Shown here piece after piece: positions 16,164 through 25,285 of a stretch of DNA of 64,000 nt. Location of the stretch: NCBI RefSeq assembly GCF_900215435.1, contig NZ_OCMY01000003.1:116940-180939 (forward strand), written 5' to 3'. The position numbers and the translations under genes are program-made. The DNA is from Candidatus Pantoea floridensis. Its GTDB lineage: Bacteria > Pseudomonadota > Gammaproteobacteria > Enterobacterales > Enterobacteriaceae. The notes below the pieces were generated by a model, which was not told the origin of the DNA, ran no database searches, and saw only the letters and a list, made by a program, of their open reading frames with translations. Within the stretch, counting starts at the first letter, position 1, and each line of letters opens with the position of its first letter.

Positions 16164-17288
16164 GTGGCAAATTTATCTGAGGATCCTGCATTCACCCTCG
16201 GGCGTCGTCCGAGCGGGCTGACCTTCTCCGATATGGAGAAAAGCTTTGGCGGCTATACGCTCTTCGCCCCTCAAACTGCCGAAGGCCGGGTATATCTGGT
16301 TGATGAGTTTGGAAGAGTTGTGCACCAGTGGCAGCTCCCGGTTCGTACCGGACGCGATGCCGTGCTGCTGCCTAACGGTAACCTCGGCTATAACGGTAGC
16401 CACAGCACGTCGGCCAACCTTTATCCGGCCTGGGATCTCTGGCACGGTGGCGATTTTTATGAAGTCAATCCGGATAACGAAGTGGTCTGGCATTATGAGG
16501 ATATCTTCCATCACCACGACGCGCAGTGGCTGGAGAACGGTAATCTGTTGTATACCGCGGCGGCGCCACTGCCGACAGAAATTTCCGCTCGGGTTACCGG
16601 CGGCGATCCGCGCCGCGATGCCCCGGACGGCGTCATACAGAGTGATGTCGTCAAAGAGGTCAATCGCGACGGTGAAGTGGTATGGGAATGGCGCGCCTGG
16701 GAGCACCTGGCCCCGGAAGATTTTAAGGTTCATGAGATCTTCGACCGCCGCCACTGGCCGATGATCAACGGTCTGTCGGTCACCCGCGACGGCCTAGTGC
16801 TGATGAGCCTGCGTACCACCTCCGGGGTGATTGCCGTCAATAAAGAGAACGGCAGCGTGGTCTGGCACGTGGGGCCCGATGTCGTCGCCCAACAGCACAC
16901 CCCGATTGAGATGGAAAATGGTTCGATTCTGGTGTTCGATAACGGTAACCTGCGCCCCGGCGTGACCTCGCCACACTCCACGGTGCTGGAGTTCGACCCG
17001 CACACCCAGGCTATTCGCTGGCAATATCGCGATATTTTCCCGCCGGCCTTTTTCTCACCCTATATGGGCAGCGCTCAGCGCCTGGCCAACGGCAATACCT
17101 TTATCTGCGAATCCGCTTTCGGCCGCCTGTTTGAAGTTACTCCGCAGGGGGAAACGGTATGGGAATACATTATTCCTTACTTCAATGAATACCCGGAGCA
17201 TCTTAGTAAGGGGATCATCCCCGGTAAGCATAATAGCGCCTTTCGCGCGCATCGCTACTCGGCCGATGCGCTACCGTGGCTTAAATAA
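16164..17288 (+). CDS. Arylsulfotransferase-family (ASST-like) beta-propeller protein
   Basis: 374 residues from GTG at 16164, with AGGAGG five bases before. The protein shows repeated beta-propeller blades with G-x-V-V-W motifs: GRVVHQWQLPVR, NEVVWHYEDIFHHHDAQWLE, DGEVVWEWRAWEHL, GSVVWHVGPD, ETVWEYIIPY. The HHHDAQWLENGNLLY and QQHTPIEMENGSILVFDNGN segments are typical of arylsulfotransferase (PF14269-type) proteins, which use a histidine to transfer sulfate. There is no signal peptide, whereas classical bacterial ASST is periplasmic, so this one may be cytoplasmic with another substrate. Followed 56 bases later by an NCS2 permease, suggesting uptake and conversion of one compound. Confidence 0.75.
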   Translation: MANLSEDPAFTLGRRPSGLTFSDMEKSFGGYTLFAPQTAEGRVYLVDEFGRVVHQWQLPVRTGRDAVLLPNGNLGYNGSHSTSANLYPAWDLWHGGDFYEVNPDNEVVWHYEDIFHHHDAQWLENGNLLYTAAAPLPTEISARVTGGDPRRDAPDGVIQSDVVKEVNRDGEVVWEWRAWEHLAPEDFKVHEIFDRRHWPMINGLSVTRDGLVLMSLRTTSGVIAVNKENGSVVWHVGPDVVAQQHTPIEMENGSILVFDNGNLRPGVTSPHSTVLEFDPHTQAIRWQYRDIFPPAFFSPYMGSAQRLANGNTFICESAFGRLFEVTPQGETVWEYIIPYFNEYPEHLSKGIIPGKHNSAFRAHRYSADALPWLK

Positions 17289-17344
17289 TCGCTCTTCGCC
17301 GGCGCGGGTCGGCGGGGATGTTCTCACGTCTTTGGGAGGAATTT

Positions 17345-18670
17345 ATGCCGTATTATGACTCCGCCGTGCCGGAAAGCGAAGCCTTGCCCTGGCAAACTAA
17401 GCTGCTGCTGGCCCTTCAGCATGTGCTGGTTGTGGCCGCTACGCCGATCACCGCCGTTTTTCTTATTGCCCAGGCGCTTCACTTCAGCGATGGCGTCACC
17501 ACATCGCTGCTAAGCGCCACCTTTTTGATGTGCGGGCTGGGGGCCATCCTGCAAAGCCTCGGTATCGGCAGTTTCGGCGCGCGCCTGCCGTTTATTATGG
17601 TTCCGGGTGGCGCGCCTATCGCGATCTTCATCGCTATCGCTTTACAGACAAATATACAGACGGCAATTGGCGCGGTGATCTTAACATCGCTGTTTTATTT
17701 TATTGCCCTACCCGTTTTTCGCCGTTTTCTGCACCACCTCCCGCCGTTTATTATCGGGATTATGCTGCTGCTGGTCTCCATCAACCTGATTCGTCTGTAT
17801 GGCGGGCTCATTATTGGTCAGCCGGGCAGTAGCCACTTTGCACAGCCCACGAACATTATTCTGGCACTGGTCACCATCCTGATTACGCTGATCTTCGCCC
17901 TGGCGTTCAGCGGCATCCTGCGTCAGCTGTCGGTCATGTTTGGCCTGCTGGCGGGCACACTGCTTGCTATGCTGCTGGGCAGCGCCGATTTTAGCGGCGT
18001 CAGCCACGGGCCGCTGTTCAGCCTGCCGCAGCTGTTTCCGTTCGGCTGGCCAATCTTCAATCTGTCAGCGTCTCTGCCGATGTTAATTTATGCGGTGATT
18101 TCTATGGCTGAAGCAACCGGGCAAACGATTGCCACCGCAGAGATTGTCAAATCGACACAAAACGTCCGTCAGGCCATTCCCCGCACCATCCGCGGCGACG
18201 CCGTTATCTCGCTGCTGGGCGGCATTTTCGGTACCTCGTTGATCATAACCTCCGGCGAGAATATCGGCGTGGTTAGGACCACTAACGTCAAATCACGCCA
18301 CGTCACGGCGATTGCCGGATTGCTGTTAATACTGATTGCGTTATTCTCTCCGCTGGTGCGCCTTGCCACCTGTCTGCCCGGTCCGGTGGTCTGCGGGACG
18401 GCAGTGATTGTCTTCAGTATCATCGGGGTCATCGGCATCGATATGATCGCCCGTGAGCCGCTGCACAAGCCGGGGAAGACCTATGCCTTGGCCACTGGTC
18501 TGGCGATGGGGATGTTGCCGATCCTCGTGCCTGGCTTGTACCAGAATTTCCCTGTCGCAGTGCAGATGGTGCTGGGTAACGGCATGGCGGCGGGTACCCT
18601 CACCGCGATCGTCGTCAACTCATTATTCCTGATGAGCGAAAAGCGGGCCGCCGTGCGACTAAAAGGCTGA
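17345..18670 (+). CDS. NCS2-family nucleobase/xanthine:cation symporter
   Basis: 441 residues from the ATG at 17345 (TTGGGAGGAATTT in front); the upstream in-frame ATG at 17318 lacks a site. About 12-14 membrane segments. Family marks: QHVLVVAATPITAVFLIAQA at residues 19-38, the GARLPFIMVPGGAPI segment, AEATGQTIATAEI (substrate/Na or H region) and TSGENIGVVRTTNVKSRHV, the NCS2 signature. Members carry uracil, xanthine, urate or ascorbate across the inner membrane. Its partner here is not a purine enzyme but an ASST-like protein, so the substrate is open. Confidence 0.88.
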   Translation: MPYYDSAVPESEALPWQTKLLLALQHVLVVAATPITAVFLIAQALHFSDGVTTSLLSATFLMCGLGAILQSLGIGSFGARLPFIMVPGGAPIAIFIAIALQTNIQTAIGAVILTSLFYFIALPVFRRFLHHLPPFIIGIMLLLVSINLIRLYGGLIIGQPGSSHFAQPTNIILALVTILITLIFALAFSGILRQLSVMFGLLAGTLLAMLLGSADFSGVSHGPLFSLPQLFPFGWPIFNLSASLPMLIYAVISMAEATGQTIATAEIVKSTQNVRQAIPRTIRGDAVISLLGGIFGTSLIITSGENIGVVRTTNVKSRHVTAIAGLLLILIALFSPLVRLATCLPGPVVCGTAVIVFSIIGVIGIDMIAREPLHKPGKTYALATGLAMGMLPILVPGLYQNFPVAVQMVLGNGMAAGTLTAIVVNSLFLMSEKRAAVRLKG

Positions 18671-19042
18671 AACGTTACGCCGCTTTGACCCGTTACAGAA
18701 GCAGTGGCACCAGTTGAACGTCAGTACAAAACTCGCCAGCAAGCGGGACTAGGCGTGTGTTTTTACGCCGGAACAGCCGGAATTCCGTGACTACAGTTTC
18801 AGGCTGGCAACCAGTGCATCCAGGTCAATAATTTCATCGCTGCTCTGGAAGGTATAATGCCCCTGCAAAGGGGGCTGAAGCCCTTATAGTGAGTTTTCGT
18901 TCCACTGAGCGTCAGACCCCTAACTGAGCCCAGGCAATTTCTGTAGCAGAACATCTAACAAAACACGACAGCTCAGATACTCAGCGACCTGATAAAGCCC
19001 TGTTGTCCGTTAACGCTATTCTTAAACGAGGAGGACGTTGCC
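18671..19042. other. Junction region with Tn3 end and a gene scrap
   Basis: Contains the Tn3 terminal repeat (18883-18920). Just before it, the minus strand around 18797-18880 reads a short C-terminal-looking peptide (HYTFQSSDEIIDLDALVASL, then KL and stop) with no start, probably the end of a lost gene. Right of the repeat is the upstream part of the IS30 relic. Confidence 0.5.
18883..18920 (-). repeat. Tn3-type 38-bp terminal inverted repeat (right end)
   Basis: Read on the minus strand from 18920 it begins GGGGTCTGACGCTCAGTGGA and continues ACGAAAACTCACTATAAG. From memory of Tn3, only two of the 38 positions differ (CACTAT for CACGTT). The outer GGGG end faces right, so the element extends leftward over the NCS2, ASST and LacI genes to the tnpR and tnpA remnants. 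No matching left end was seen near 13.6 kb. Confidence 0.85.
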
Positions 19043-20201
19043 ATGAAACGAAGAACGCGCATTAACTACACGTCGGAACAGAAAGCGATTATTAGGGCAG
19101 ATATAAACAAGGTGATTCCCTGCATGACATCGCCAGAATGTTCGACAGATATCACTCTTCTGATAGGCCCATCATCCATCAAACTGAGGGATAGCGCCCC
19201 CCCACCCGAAAACGGCACCGGCTGTCTCTTTCGCCTGACGAAAGGGAAGATATATCCAGAGGACTGGTAGCAAAAATCAGCATCAGGGAGATCGCCAGAA
19301 AATTATCAAGAGCGCCCTCGACTATTAGCCGCGAGATCCATAGACACGGAGGTTTAAAAACAATATCGTGCAGCACATACTGACAAAACAGCATGGGATA
19401 ATGCCTTGCGGCCTAAACCCTGTAAGTTAATAGAATGCCCCACATTATGTATAGTCATTGCAGAGAAAGTGCATCAGGGCTGGACGCCAGAACAAATCGC
19501 CGGTTGGCTGAAACGCTTTTATCCCGATAACCAGGAAATGCATGTGTCACACGAAACAATTTATAAAACGCTTTTTATACAAACCCGGGGAGCTTTAAAA
19601 AAGAGCTGAAGCAGTGCCTCAGAAGCGGAAGAACAGTACGTAAATCCAGAACGACATCGCTTAAAAGGAAGGGATTTGGCTCATTCCCGGATGCGATACC
19701 CTTCAGCGAAAGGCCACCTGTAGCCACAGACAGAGCCATACCATGTCACTGGGAGGGAGAACTGATACAGGGTTCTAAAAACTCTTATATTGTCAAGATG
19801 GTAGAACGCCATTCCCGCTTTGTTATGCTGGCCAAAATCAGGGACAACAAGACCATAACCATTATATCTGTACTCATCAGGCCAGCCCGGGAATTACCTG
19901 TTGAGCTCTATAAAACATTAACATGGGACCGGGGCGCAGAAATGACCAGCCACACCCGGTTTACTGTAGCCCAGATATTCAGGTTTACTTCTGCGATCCT
20001 CAATCCCCCTGGCAACGCGGCTCCAATGAAAATACAAACAGATTTCTCAGGCAGTATTTTCCAAAAGGAACTGACTTATCGGTTCACAGCCAGCAAAGAC
20101 TAAACAGTGTTGCCAGACAGCTCAACGAGAGGCCAAGAAAAACGCTAGACTATGAATCACCCGTAGAGGATTTTAACCAATGTGTTGCATCCATCGGTTG
20201 A
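19043..20201 (+). pseudogene. IS30-family transposase, multiply frameshifted
   Basis: Pieces of one IS30-type transposase are spread over the three plus frames: MKRRTRINYTSEQKAIIRAD at the start, then HQGWTPEQIAGWLKRFYPDN with HVSHETIYKTLFIQTRGALK, VERHSRFVMLAKIRDNKTIT, and [20 protein letters not shown] with [18 protein letters not shown] at the end. The last part holds the DDE-type catalytic Glu (NENTNR). At least three shifts and several stops make it non-functional. The start has GAGGAGGACGTTGCC before the ATG. It lies right of the Tn3 end and left of a truncated umuC. Confidence 0.88.
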
Positions 20202-20212
20202 ACTCACAGTTC

Positions 20213-20266
20213 ATAGCTGACCTTAAAGCACCAATAATTTCTGTAGATTTTCCTTCCACATAAATG
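20213..20266 (-). pseudogene. Second scrap of a Tn3-type tnpA C-terminus
   Basis: On the minus strand this reads IYVEGKSTEIIGALRSAM, the family end (NTIYME..TEIL.ALR). About 45 bases match the end of the tnpA remnant at 13683-13730 (shared AATTTCTGTAGATTTTCC). It abuts the truncated umuC, so a Tn3-type element probably caused that truncation. Confidence 0.6.
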
Positions 20267-21283
20267 GCGACATGTCGGCACGCATGATGGCTATTCTGGG
20301 CGAAATGGCAGCCGGTCAGGAGGTGTATTCAATAGATGAAAGCTTTCTGGACGTCACCGGCATTGGCAGCCTTTTTCCCCTTGATAAGTTCGGGCAGCAG
20401 ATGCGCACGCGCATCAGAAGGGAAACAGGACTGACCATTGGCGTGGGGTTTGGACCGACCAAAACACTGGCCAAGCTCGCTAACTATACGGCGAAGAAGT
20501 GGACGCAGACAAACGGCGTGGTGGACCTGTAAGAGAGAAGTCGCCAGCGTAAACTGCTACAGCTGATCGACGTGAGTGATATCTGGGGAATTGGACGACG
20601 CATTAGCGTTCGCCTTAACCATCTTGGCATCACCACGGCACTGCAACTGGCGGATAGTAACGTCAGCATGATAGGAAAGAACTTTGACGTTATCGTTGAG
20701 CGCACAATGCGTGAACTCAACGGTGAGTCCTGCCTGGCGCTTGAGGATGCGCCTCCGCCTAAGCAACAGATAGTTAACTCGCGCTCCTTCGGGCAGCGCA
20801 TCACCCGACTTGAGGATATGCAGCAGGCGGTGGTGCTCTATGCCACTCGTGCGGCGGAAAAGCTCAGGGAGCAGCAGTCACGCTGCCGGCACATCAGCGT
20901 ATCGATCGCTACCGGGCGTCACGATAATGAGCCGCAGTATTCAAATACGGCCTCCCGCATCTGCGATTATCCGACGAACGACACGCGTGACATTATCGCG
21001 TCAGCGCTTGGTGGACTGAGCACAATCTGGCGGGAAGGCTACCGGTATGCAAAAGCTGGCGTCATGCTGGGCGATTTCTATCAATCGGGCGTGGCGCAAT
21101 ATTACATGTTCAGCGAGCAGCCGCCGCGTGCAAACGCAGATGCGCTGATGTCGGCGTTGGACAGGATAAACCGCTCCGGCCTTTGCGGGACAGGGCGCGC
21201 GGGACAGTAGTTGGCAGATGAAAAGAGAAATACTGTCACCGCGTTATACGACGCGACTGAGTGATATTCCTCTAATCAAATAA
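20262..21283 (+). pseudogene. umuC: umuC (Y-family DNA polymerase V subunit), decayed
   Basis: Reads GDMSARMMAILGEMAAGQEV and YSIDESFLDVTGIG, the Y-family catalytic SIDE motif, so homology starts at about residue 70 of UmuC; the N-terminus is missing. An in-frame TAA at 20530 interrupts KKWTQTNGVVDL and the frame then continues (SDIWGIGRRISVRLNHLGIT, RELNGESCLALEDAP). Near 21178 a shift moves the end (WQMKREILSPRYTTRLSDI) to the next frame, ending at 21283. Plasmid umuDC-like genes are common; no umuD is next to it. Not functional. Confidence 0.9.
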
Positions 21284-21486
21284 AACACTCCTGGAAGACC
21301 GGCTTTGTAAAGACATATAGTTTTCATTCCGGTGCCCAGATGTAAAATTTTACACAAAGCCTTATTTAACCGTCCTGCAGGGCTCTGCGTGTTGTCTTAA
21401 CCCTGATATGAAATCGTGACAATTTAAAATTGTACTTATTTGAGTACATGTTTCATAATGGTCATCAACTGATGGGGGTTAATAAC

Positions 21487-21732
21487 ATGCATTCAATCAA
21501 TTTTACCGATGCACGCAAACATTTCGCAGATACGATGAAGCGTGTCACCGACGACGCCGAGCCTGTCCGCATTATGCGCCGCGACGCACCTGATGTTGTG
21601 ATAATCGATGCGGGAGAGTATGAGGCACTGATGGAAACAGTGTATCTGTTCAGCAACCCGGCGAACGCAGCGCATATTAATGAGTCAATGAAACAGGCGG
21701 AGCGCGGCGAGTTTGTCGAAGTGGAATATTAA
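21487..21732 (+). CDS. yefM: YefM/Phd-family antitoxin
   Basis: 81 residues from the ATG at 21487 (GGGGGTTAATAAC in front); longer in-frame starts add unrelated residues. MHSINFTDARKHFADTMKRV is the N-terminal DNA-binding fold of Phd/YefM antitoxins; PVRIMRRDAPDVVIIDAGEY follows as the family core. The C-terminal tail (MKQAERGEFVEVEY) would wrap and block the toxin. It overlaps the downstream toxin gene by about 20 bases, the usual arrangement; the complex should repress the promoter. Confidence 0.88.
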   Translation: MHSINFTDARKHFADTMKRVTDDAEPVRIMRRDAPDVVIIDAGEYEALMETVYLFSNPANAAHINESMKQAERGEFVEVEY

Positions 21733-21988
21733 GTTCACGAAAAATGGCGCTGACGACCTTAATTACTGGCGTGATACAGACAAAAAGAAGTTTGAACGCG
21801 TCCGGCAGTTGCTTCACAGCATAGAGGCCGATCCGCTGACCGGCATTGGAAAACCTGAACGGTTACGGCATCACAAAGATCCGGCCCTCTATTCGCGCCG
21901 CATCGATCAGAGCCACCGGATGATCTACTCAATTCAGAACGGAGAGATCATTATCTATGCAGCCCGCTATCACTACGGCGATAAATAG
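21713..21988 (+). CDS. yoeB: YoeB-family mRNA interferase toxin
   Basis: 91 residues, apparently starting with TTG at 21713 within the antitoxin gene. IKFTKNGADDLNYWRDTDKK (YoeB: WSEESWDDYLYWQETDKR), GIGKPERLRHHKDPALYSRR and the C-terminal IYAARYHYGDK match YoeB. Catalytic residues of YoeB (Glu in the middle, Arg in SRRI, His and Tyr of the RYHY end) are present. YoeB cuts mRNA at the ribosomal A site and is neutralised by YefM. The pair probably stabilises the plasmid. Confidence 0.88.
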   Translation: MSKWNIKFTKNGADDLNYWRDTDKKKFERVRQLLHSIEADPLTGIGKPERLRHHKDPALYSRRIDQSHRMIYSIQNGEIIIYAARYHYGDK

Positions 21989-22268
21989 TGATAGCCAGTC
22001 AGCCCACCCTTGCGGGCTTTTTTCATGTCCGGCGGGATGCAGATATAACATCTGTGGACCGTTCAGCCTGAAAAAATGAGATATCTCTGGCGGATAATGT
22101 ATCCGCTGTCACGACACATGCCGGATGGGCGCGTCAGAACGCCATAAACGTTCCATCATGCGATGTCGCTGTTATTTTCTGAATCCTATGCCTCGCGCTA
22201 AGCATCCGGAATGTATCACGATGCTGAAGTAATGGTGTCTGCACAAGCCTCTGCCGGCTTATGCGCGA

Positions 22269-23042
22269 TTACCGGTTACGCGTGCTGAACTCGGCATTCA
22301 GCCAGTAGGAAAATGTAGAGACTCTACCAGCAAAAGTCATGATGTCGCCGCGTGGGCGGTGACTGATGCTGAGCAGGTAATCCATTTCTTCCGCGAGGGC
22401 CGGATACCGGTCATTAAATTTTTCACGATGCTCCTCCAGCGTTGACGGCCAGTCCGTATCTCTTTCATCTCTCAGAATGTTTGTCGCCCTGATAGCTTTG
22501 CGTGCCGCCGCCCGCTGGAGCGCATGCCGCTGTGAAGGCGCAAGGGAGGGCTTCATCCGTGAAATATAGTCGTTCAGCACAGTATGAAAATCACCGTTAA
22601 CAGCAATCGCGATACTCCTTGAGGGTCTGAAAGGTTTGAAGCGATCACGCAGATCTTCACCATAAATGCAGATGCAGTGATGTTTCAGCCAGTAGCCCCA
22701 GCGCTCTGCGCTGGCAGGCTGCATAACGGTATCCAGAACGCCTGGATCAATATCAATCTTACTGATGACCGGATGCTGCTGCTCAAGACAGGACACAATT
22801 GCCATAAGTTCACTCGTCGCGAGTTCATCCGGCTCACGTCTGAATATCACCGTCAGGTCGAGGTCAGAAACCGACTCTTTTGCTCTGCCTTCAGCCAGGC
22901 TGCCATAAACATAAACACTGTGGATCAGTTCGGGCATCACGGCCCCCAGTTTCTGCACTACGTCAGCGATTAGCGGCGAAAATGCCGGCTGAAAGCCGCT
23001 GAAGGCAGGCAAAGGGATGAAACCGGTTTTATCGATGGCCAT
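22269..23042 (-). CDS. Nucleotidyltransferase-domain protein
   Basis: 257 residues from the ATG at 23042. The motif YVYGSLAEGRAKESVSDLDL at about residues 44-63 is the GS-x(n)-D-x-D signature of DNA polymerase beta-type nucleotidyltransferases (also in AadA and ANT enzymes); IDIDPGVLD may give the third acid. The C-terminal half is helical (ALQRAAARKAIRATNILRDE), as in aminoglycoside adenylyltransferases. The substrate is not clear and resistance must not be assumed; it could equally be an AMPylating toxin-type enzyme. Single gene between the toxin-antitoxin pair and the Cre region. Confidence 0.7.
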   Translation of the reverse strand: MAIDKTGFIPLPAFSGFQPAFSPLIADVVQKLGAVMPELIHSVYVYGSLAEGRAKESVSDLDLTVIFRREPDELATSELMAIVSCLEQQHPVISKIDIDPGVLDTVMQPASAERWGYWLKHHCICIYGEDLRDRFKPFRPSRSIAIAVNGDFHTVLNDYISRMKPSLAPSQRHALQRAAARKAIRATNILRDERDTDWPSTLEEHREKFNDRYPALAEEMDYLLSISHRPRGDIMTFAGRVSTFSYWLNAEFSTRNR

Positions 23043-23506
23043 ATGTTTTCCTTCGCATCATGCATGATTCATTCAGGTTAATTCAGGCAGCCGCACAAAA
23101 CACCTACGTTAGCAGCAGCAGGGGCATTCTCCCGTTCAGATTCGCAGCACACAGACCCTGCGCAGATATGCGGATCCTTACCCCTATAAAAAAGTACAGC
23201 TCTCGCCGCGGATGTTGATTAAAAGCCAGAGTAAATAATGCACCAGCTTAATGACTTACCAACAGGAGGTATGCTGTGAATAAATGACTGTCATTTACAA
23301 CTCATTGTAATTAAATTATTTTTCTGACAGAAAAGGGCCAGCTGCAACGGAGGTAACTATGGTGAGGTCTGAGCCCGGAGATGCCAGGAGGAGTGGGGAG
23401 CCGGCCTCAGGGGAAAATATTTTTAATAAGCAATTTGCCATGAAAATCCTTTTGACAAGCGGTGGCCATACCGGGGAATTTCTTAACAGGCGCCCAGCAG
23501 GCCAGA
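23043..23506. other. Intergenic stretch with strong ribosome sites
   Basis: Two good Shine-Dalgarno sequences occur: ACAGGAGGTATGCTGTG at 23262-23278, which opens only a three-codon frame, and CGGAGGTAACT before the ATG at 23359 (separate entry). Confidence 0.4.
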
Positions 23507-23538
23507 CTAATCATCATCTTCCATCAGCGCCACCATAG
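23359..23538 (+). CDS. Possible 59-aa small protein overlapping the cre end
   Basis: Starts at an ATG preceded by GGAGGTAACT, an excellent ribosome site, and reads MVRSEPGDARRSGEPASGEN then IFNKQFAMKILLTSGGHTGE, ending in GQTNHHLPSAPP. The last 30 bases overlap the antiparallel end of the cre-like gene. No family recognised. The site argues for translation, the composition is not clearly protein-like. Confidence 0.35.
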   Translation: MVRSEPGDARRSGEPASGENIFNKQFAMKILLTSGGHTGEFLNRRPAGQTNHHLPSAPP

Positions 23539-24535
23539 CACCTTTATGCGCCTCAACCATGCGGATATACCGCATCACCGTCTGGGTCTGCGTCCAGGTG
23601 CCTTCCTGCATGATCTGCGCGATGGATACGCCTTTTCTGGCCATATCCTGCGCGGCGCCGACGCGCGCGCTGTGGCCGCTCCAGCTGGCGTAACGCCCCT
23701 TATTGGTTTCCTGGCGGGACGTCTGGCCAGCATACCGCCTTGCCCGGCGCCAGATGTCTTCCAGGCTTGGCGCACTCATGGGCACGGTCGTGACACCGTT
23801 AACCTTATTTGACCGGTGAACGGGGCAGAACAGGACAGCATCGGGCTCGTCCGCTAGGCCCGCCGCGCGGATCCACGTCAAAAGCCGTCCTGAAGAGCGC
23901 GTGCTCAGAGCCTTGACGATGCCGCCGGACTGCAGGATGGTTTTGGTCCAGCCCACGTCAAGAATAACGCGCCCGTCGGTCGCGCGCGTGACGTCACGCA
24001 CCCGCAGGCGTGATAGCTCGCTCATCCGCAGGAGAGTGCCGTACGCCACGTGAACGAAAGCCAGATCCCGCAGGTGCTGTAGTCGGGGCGATTGCTGCCA
24101 CAGCGCGTCCAGACGGTCGAGATCCGGACGGCAGAAGGGCACAGCCTGTCCCGTACGCTCGCCGGACATGATGGCGGTGCGGTTAATTTTTTTTCTGGCG
24201 CGCACCACGTCGGGTGATACCGTCGGAGGGATCAGGCCCGCGTTACGGTGTAACATTGCGATCAGCGCGGCGTGAACCGAAACGGTTGACGTTGCACGGC
24301 CGGCGGCCTGCAGGTGGAAAAGGTAGTCCTGCAAATCCTCAGGCGACATGGGCAGGAACGAACGCCGGTTTTCCTGCGACCAGCGCCAGCAGATCCGCAT
24401 GACGCTCAGCAGCTGGCGCCACGTATTGGGTGAAAAAGCCTCGCGGTGGCGGACGAAAGCCGCCAGCCTTCCGGTCAGGTCATCATCCGGCGCCGCTCCT
24501 GGGATGAGGTCGGTAAAAACGGAGAGATCTTTCAT
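23507..24535 (-). CDS. cre: Cre-like tyrosine recombinase (P1 Cre homologue)
   Basis: 342 residues, the same size as P1 Cre (343). Resemblance runs end to end: RHREAFSPNTWRQLLSVMRI (Cre DRQAFSEHTWKMLLSVCRS), LAFVHVAYGTLLRMSELSRL with catalytic Arg, WSGHSARVGAAQDMARKGVS (Cre WSGHSARVGAARDMARAGVS) with catalytic His and Arg, GTWTQTQTVMRYIR with the Trp and nucleophile Tyr, and the closing ALMEDDD (Cre RLLEDGD). All catalytic residues are present. Cre resolves plasmid dimers at lox sites; a 34-bp lox-like structure lies 223 bases upstream of the start. It may stabilise this replicon or have brought in the adjacent AT-rich cassette. Confidence 0.93.
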   Translation of the reverse strand: MKDLSVFTDLIPGAAPDDDLTGRLAAFVRHREAFSPNTWRQLLSVMRICWRWSQENRRSFLPMSPEDLQDYLFHLQAAGRATSTVSVHAALIAMLHRNAGLIPPTVSPDVVRARKKINRTAIMSGERTGQAVPFCRPDLDRLDALWQQSPRLQHLRDLAFVHVAYGTLLRMSELSRLRVRDVTRATDGRVILDVGWTKTILQSGGIVKALSTRSSGRLLTWIRAAGLADEPDAVLFCPVHRSNKVNGVTTVPMSAPSLEDIWRRARRYAGQTSRQETNKGRYASWSGHSARVGAAQDMARKGVSIAQIMQEGTWTQTQTVMRYIRMVEAHKGAMVALMEDDD

Positions 24536-25285
24536 CCTGTTCAGTTTTCCCCCATTTACGCTCTGGCGACGCTACGTGAATTCTGTGAAAACAGCCGGGC
24601 GGTTACCCGCCAGATTTCACGTAACGCTGCCGTTTTTTTAAGCTGCCGGTATATAGCACCGTCGGCCGCTTTCATGCCCGGAAACGGTCTATATAAACGA
24701 CCTCATTGATAAGGATTTGGCCCGGAACCGCATGATACAGCTTTTCCGGCCCCCTGTCTGGACTTATATAAAGATAATTATATAAGGTTAGAGGTAAGAG
24801 CGAGCGTTCGATTTGGAGGATAGGTATCGAGCCGTGAGGGTTCGTATGACTCCCATTATATGAAGTTAGGTTAGTGTGTGATTTACAATCAATATTTTGA
24901 GATGAAGCATTAGACTATGACAGGATGAAGCATTATAAACATAATTATTTGAAGTTAAGTATATACCAAAAACGTAATTTGTAGCAGAGTGAGGATTTGC
25001 AAAGGGTAGACTGCTTGAATCTAAGATATTTAGATTTAGGATTGATTAATCTGAGAAGGGAAAATTAATGATCTCAAGAATGTTTATTAAATAAAGGGTA
25101 AAATCATAGGCTAAAATTTTCTTGATCAAGGCCCATTCTAAAAGAAAATAGAGGCCATGCAATAAAAAGTGGCAAACACAAATCAAATAGCTTCGAAAAT
25201 TAATCGCTAAAAACTATAATAAAACCAATAAAAATATAGGAAAGAGAGAGCAAGTGGCCCTCTCCACATGCCTTAATGTAAAAGG
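24536..25285. other. Intergenic region between cre and the AT-rich cassette
   Basis: Holds the cre promoter region and the lox-like site (24758-24791). From about 24800 the base composition drops sharply to AT-rich, the same as the NACHT cassette, so one border of the insertion is probably at or near the lox-like site. GATGAAGCATTA occurs twice close together (about 24902 and 24925). No gene seen. Confidence 0.55.
24758..24791. promoter_or_regulatory. lox-like recombination site
   Basis: Two 13-bp arms around an 8-bp asymmetric spacer: CTGGACTTATATA, spacer AAGATAAT, TATATAAGGTTAG. The inner 8 bases of the arms are perfect inverted repeats (CTTATATA / TATATAAG), 10 or more of 13 pair overall. 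The 13-8-13 architecture and arms ending in TATA are those of loxP; the right arm read inward (CTAACCTTATATA) agrees with the loxP arm at 9 of 13 positions. It lies upstream of the cre-like gene, as loxP does in P1. Confidence 0.65.

Noticed and set aside
16173..16754. 193-aa minus-strand frame opposite the ASST-like gene
   Set aside because: Antisense shadow of the propeller repeats; the plus-strand frame has the start signal and motifs.
22269..23042. Aminoglycoside-resistance gene
   Set aside because: Only the general nucleotidyltransferase motif is visible; not enough to claim AadA/ANT activity.
23262..23285. Strong ribosome site ACAGGAGG followed by GTG AAT AAA TGA as a leader gene
   Set aside because: Only three codons; could be chance or remains of a lost gene.
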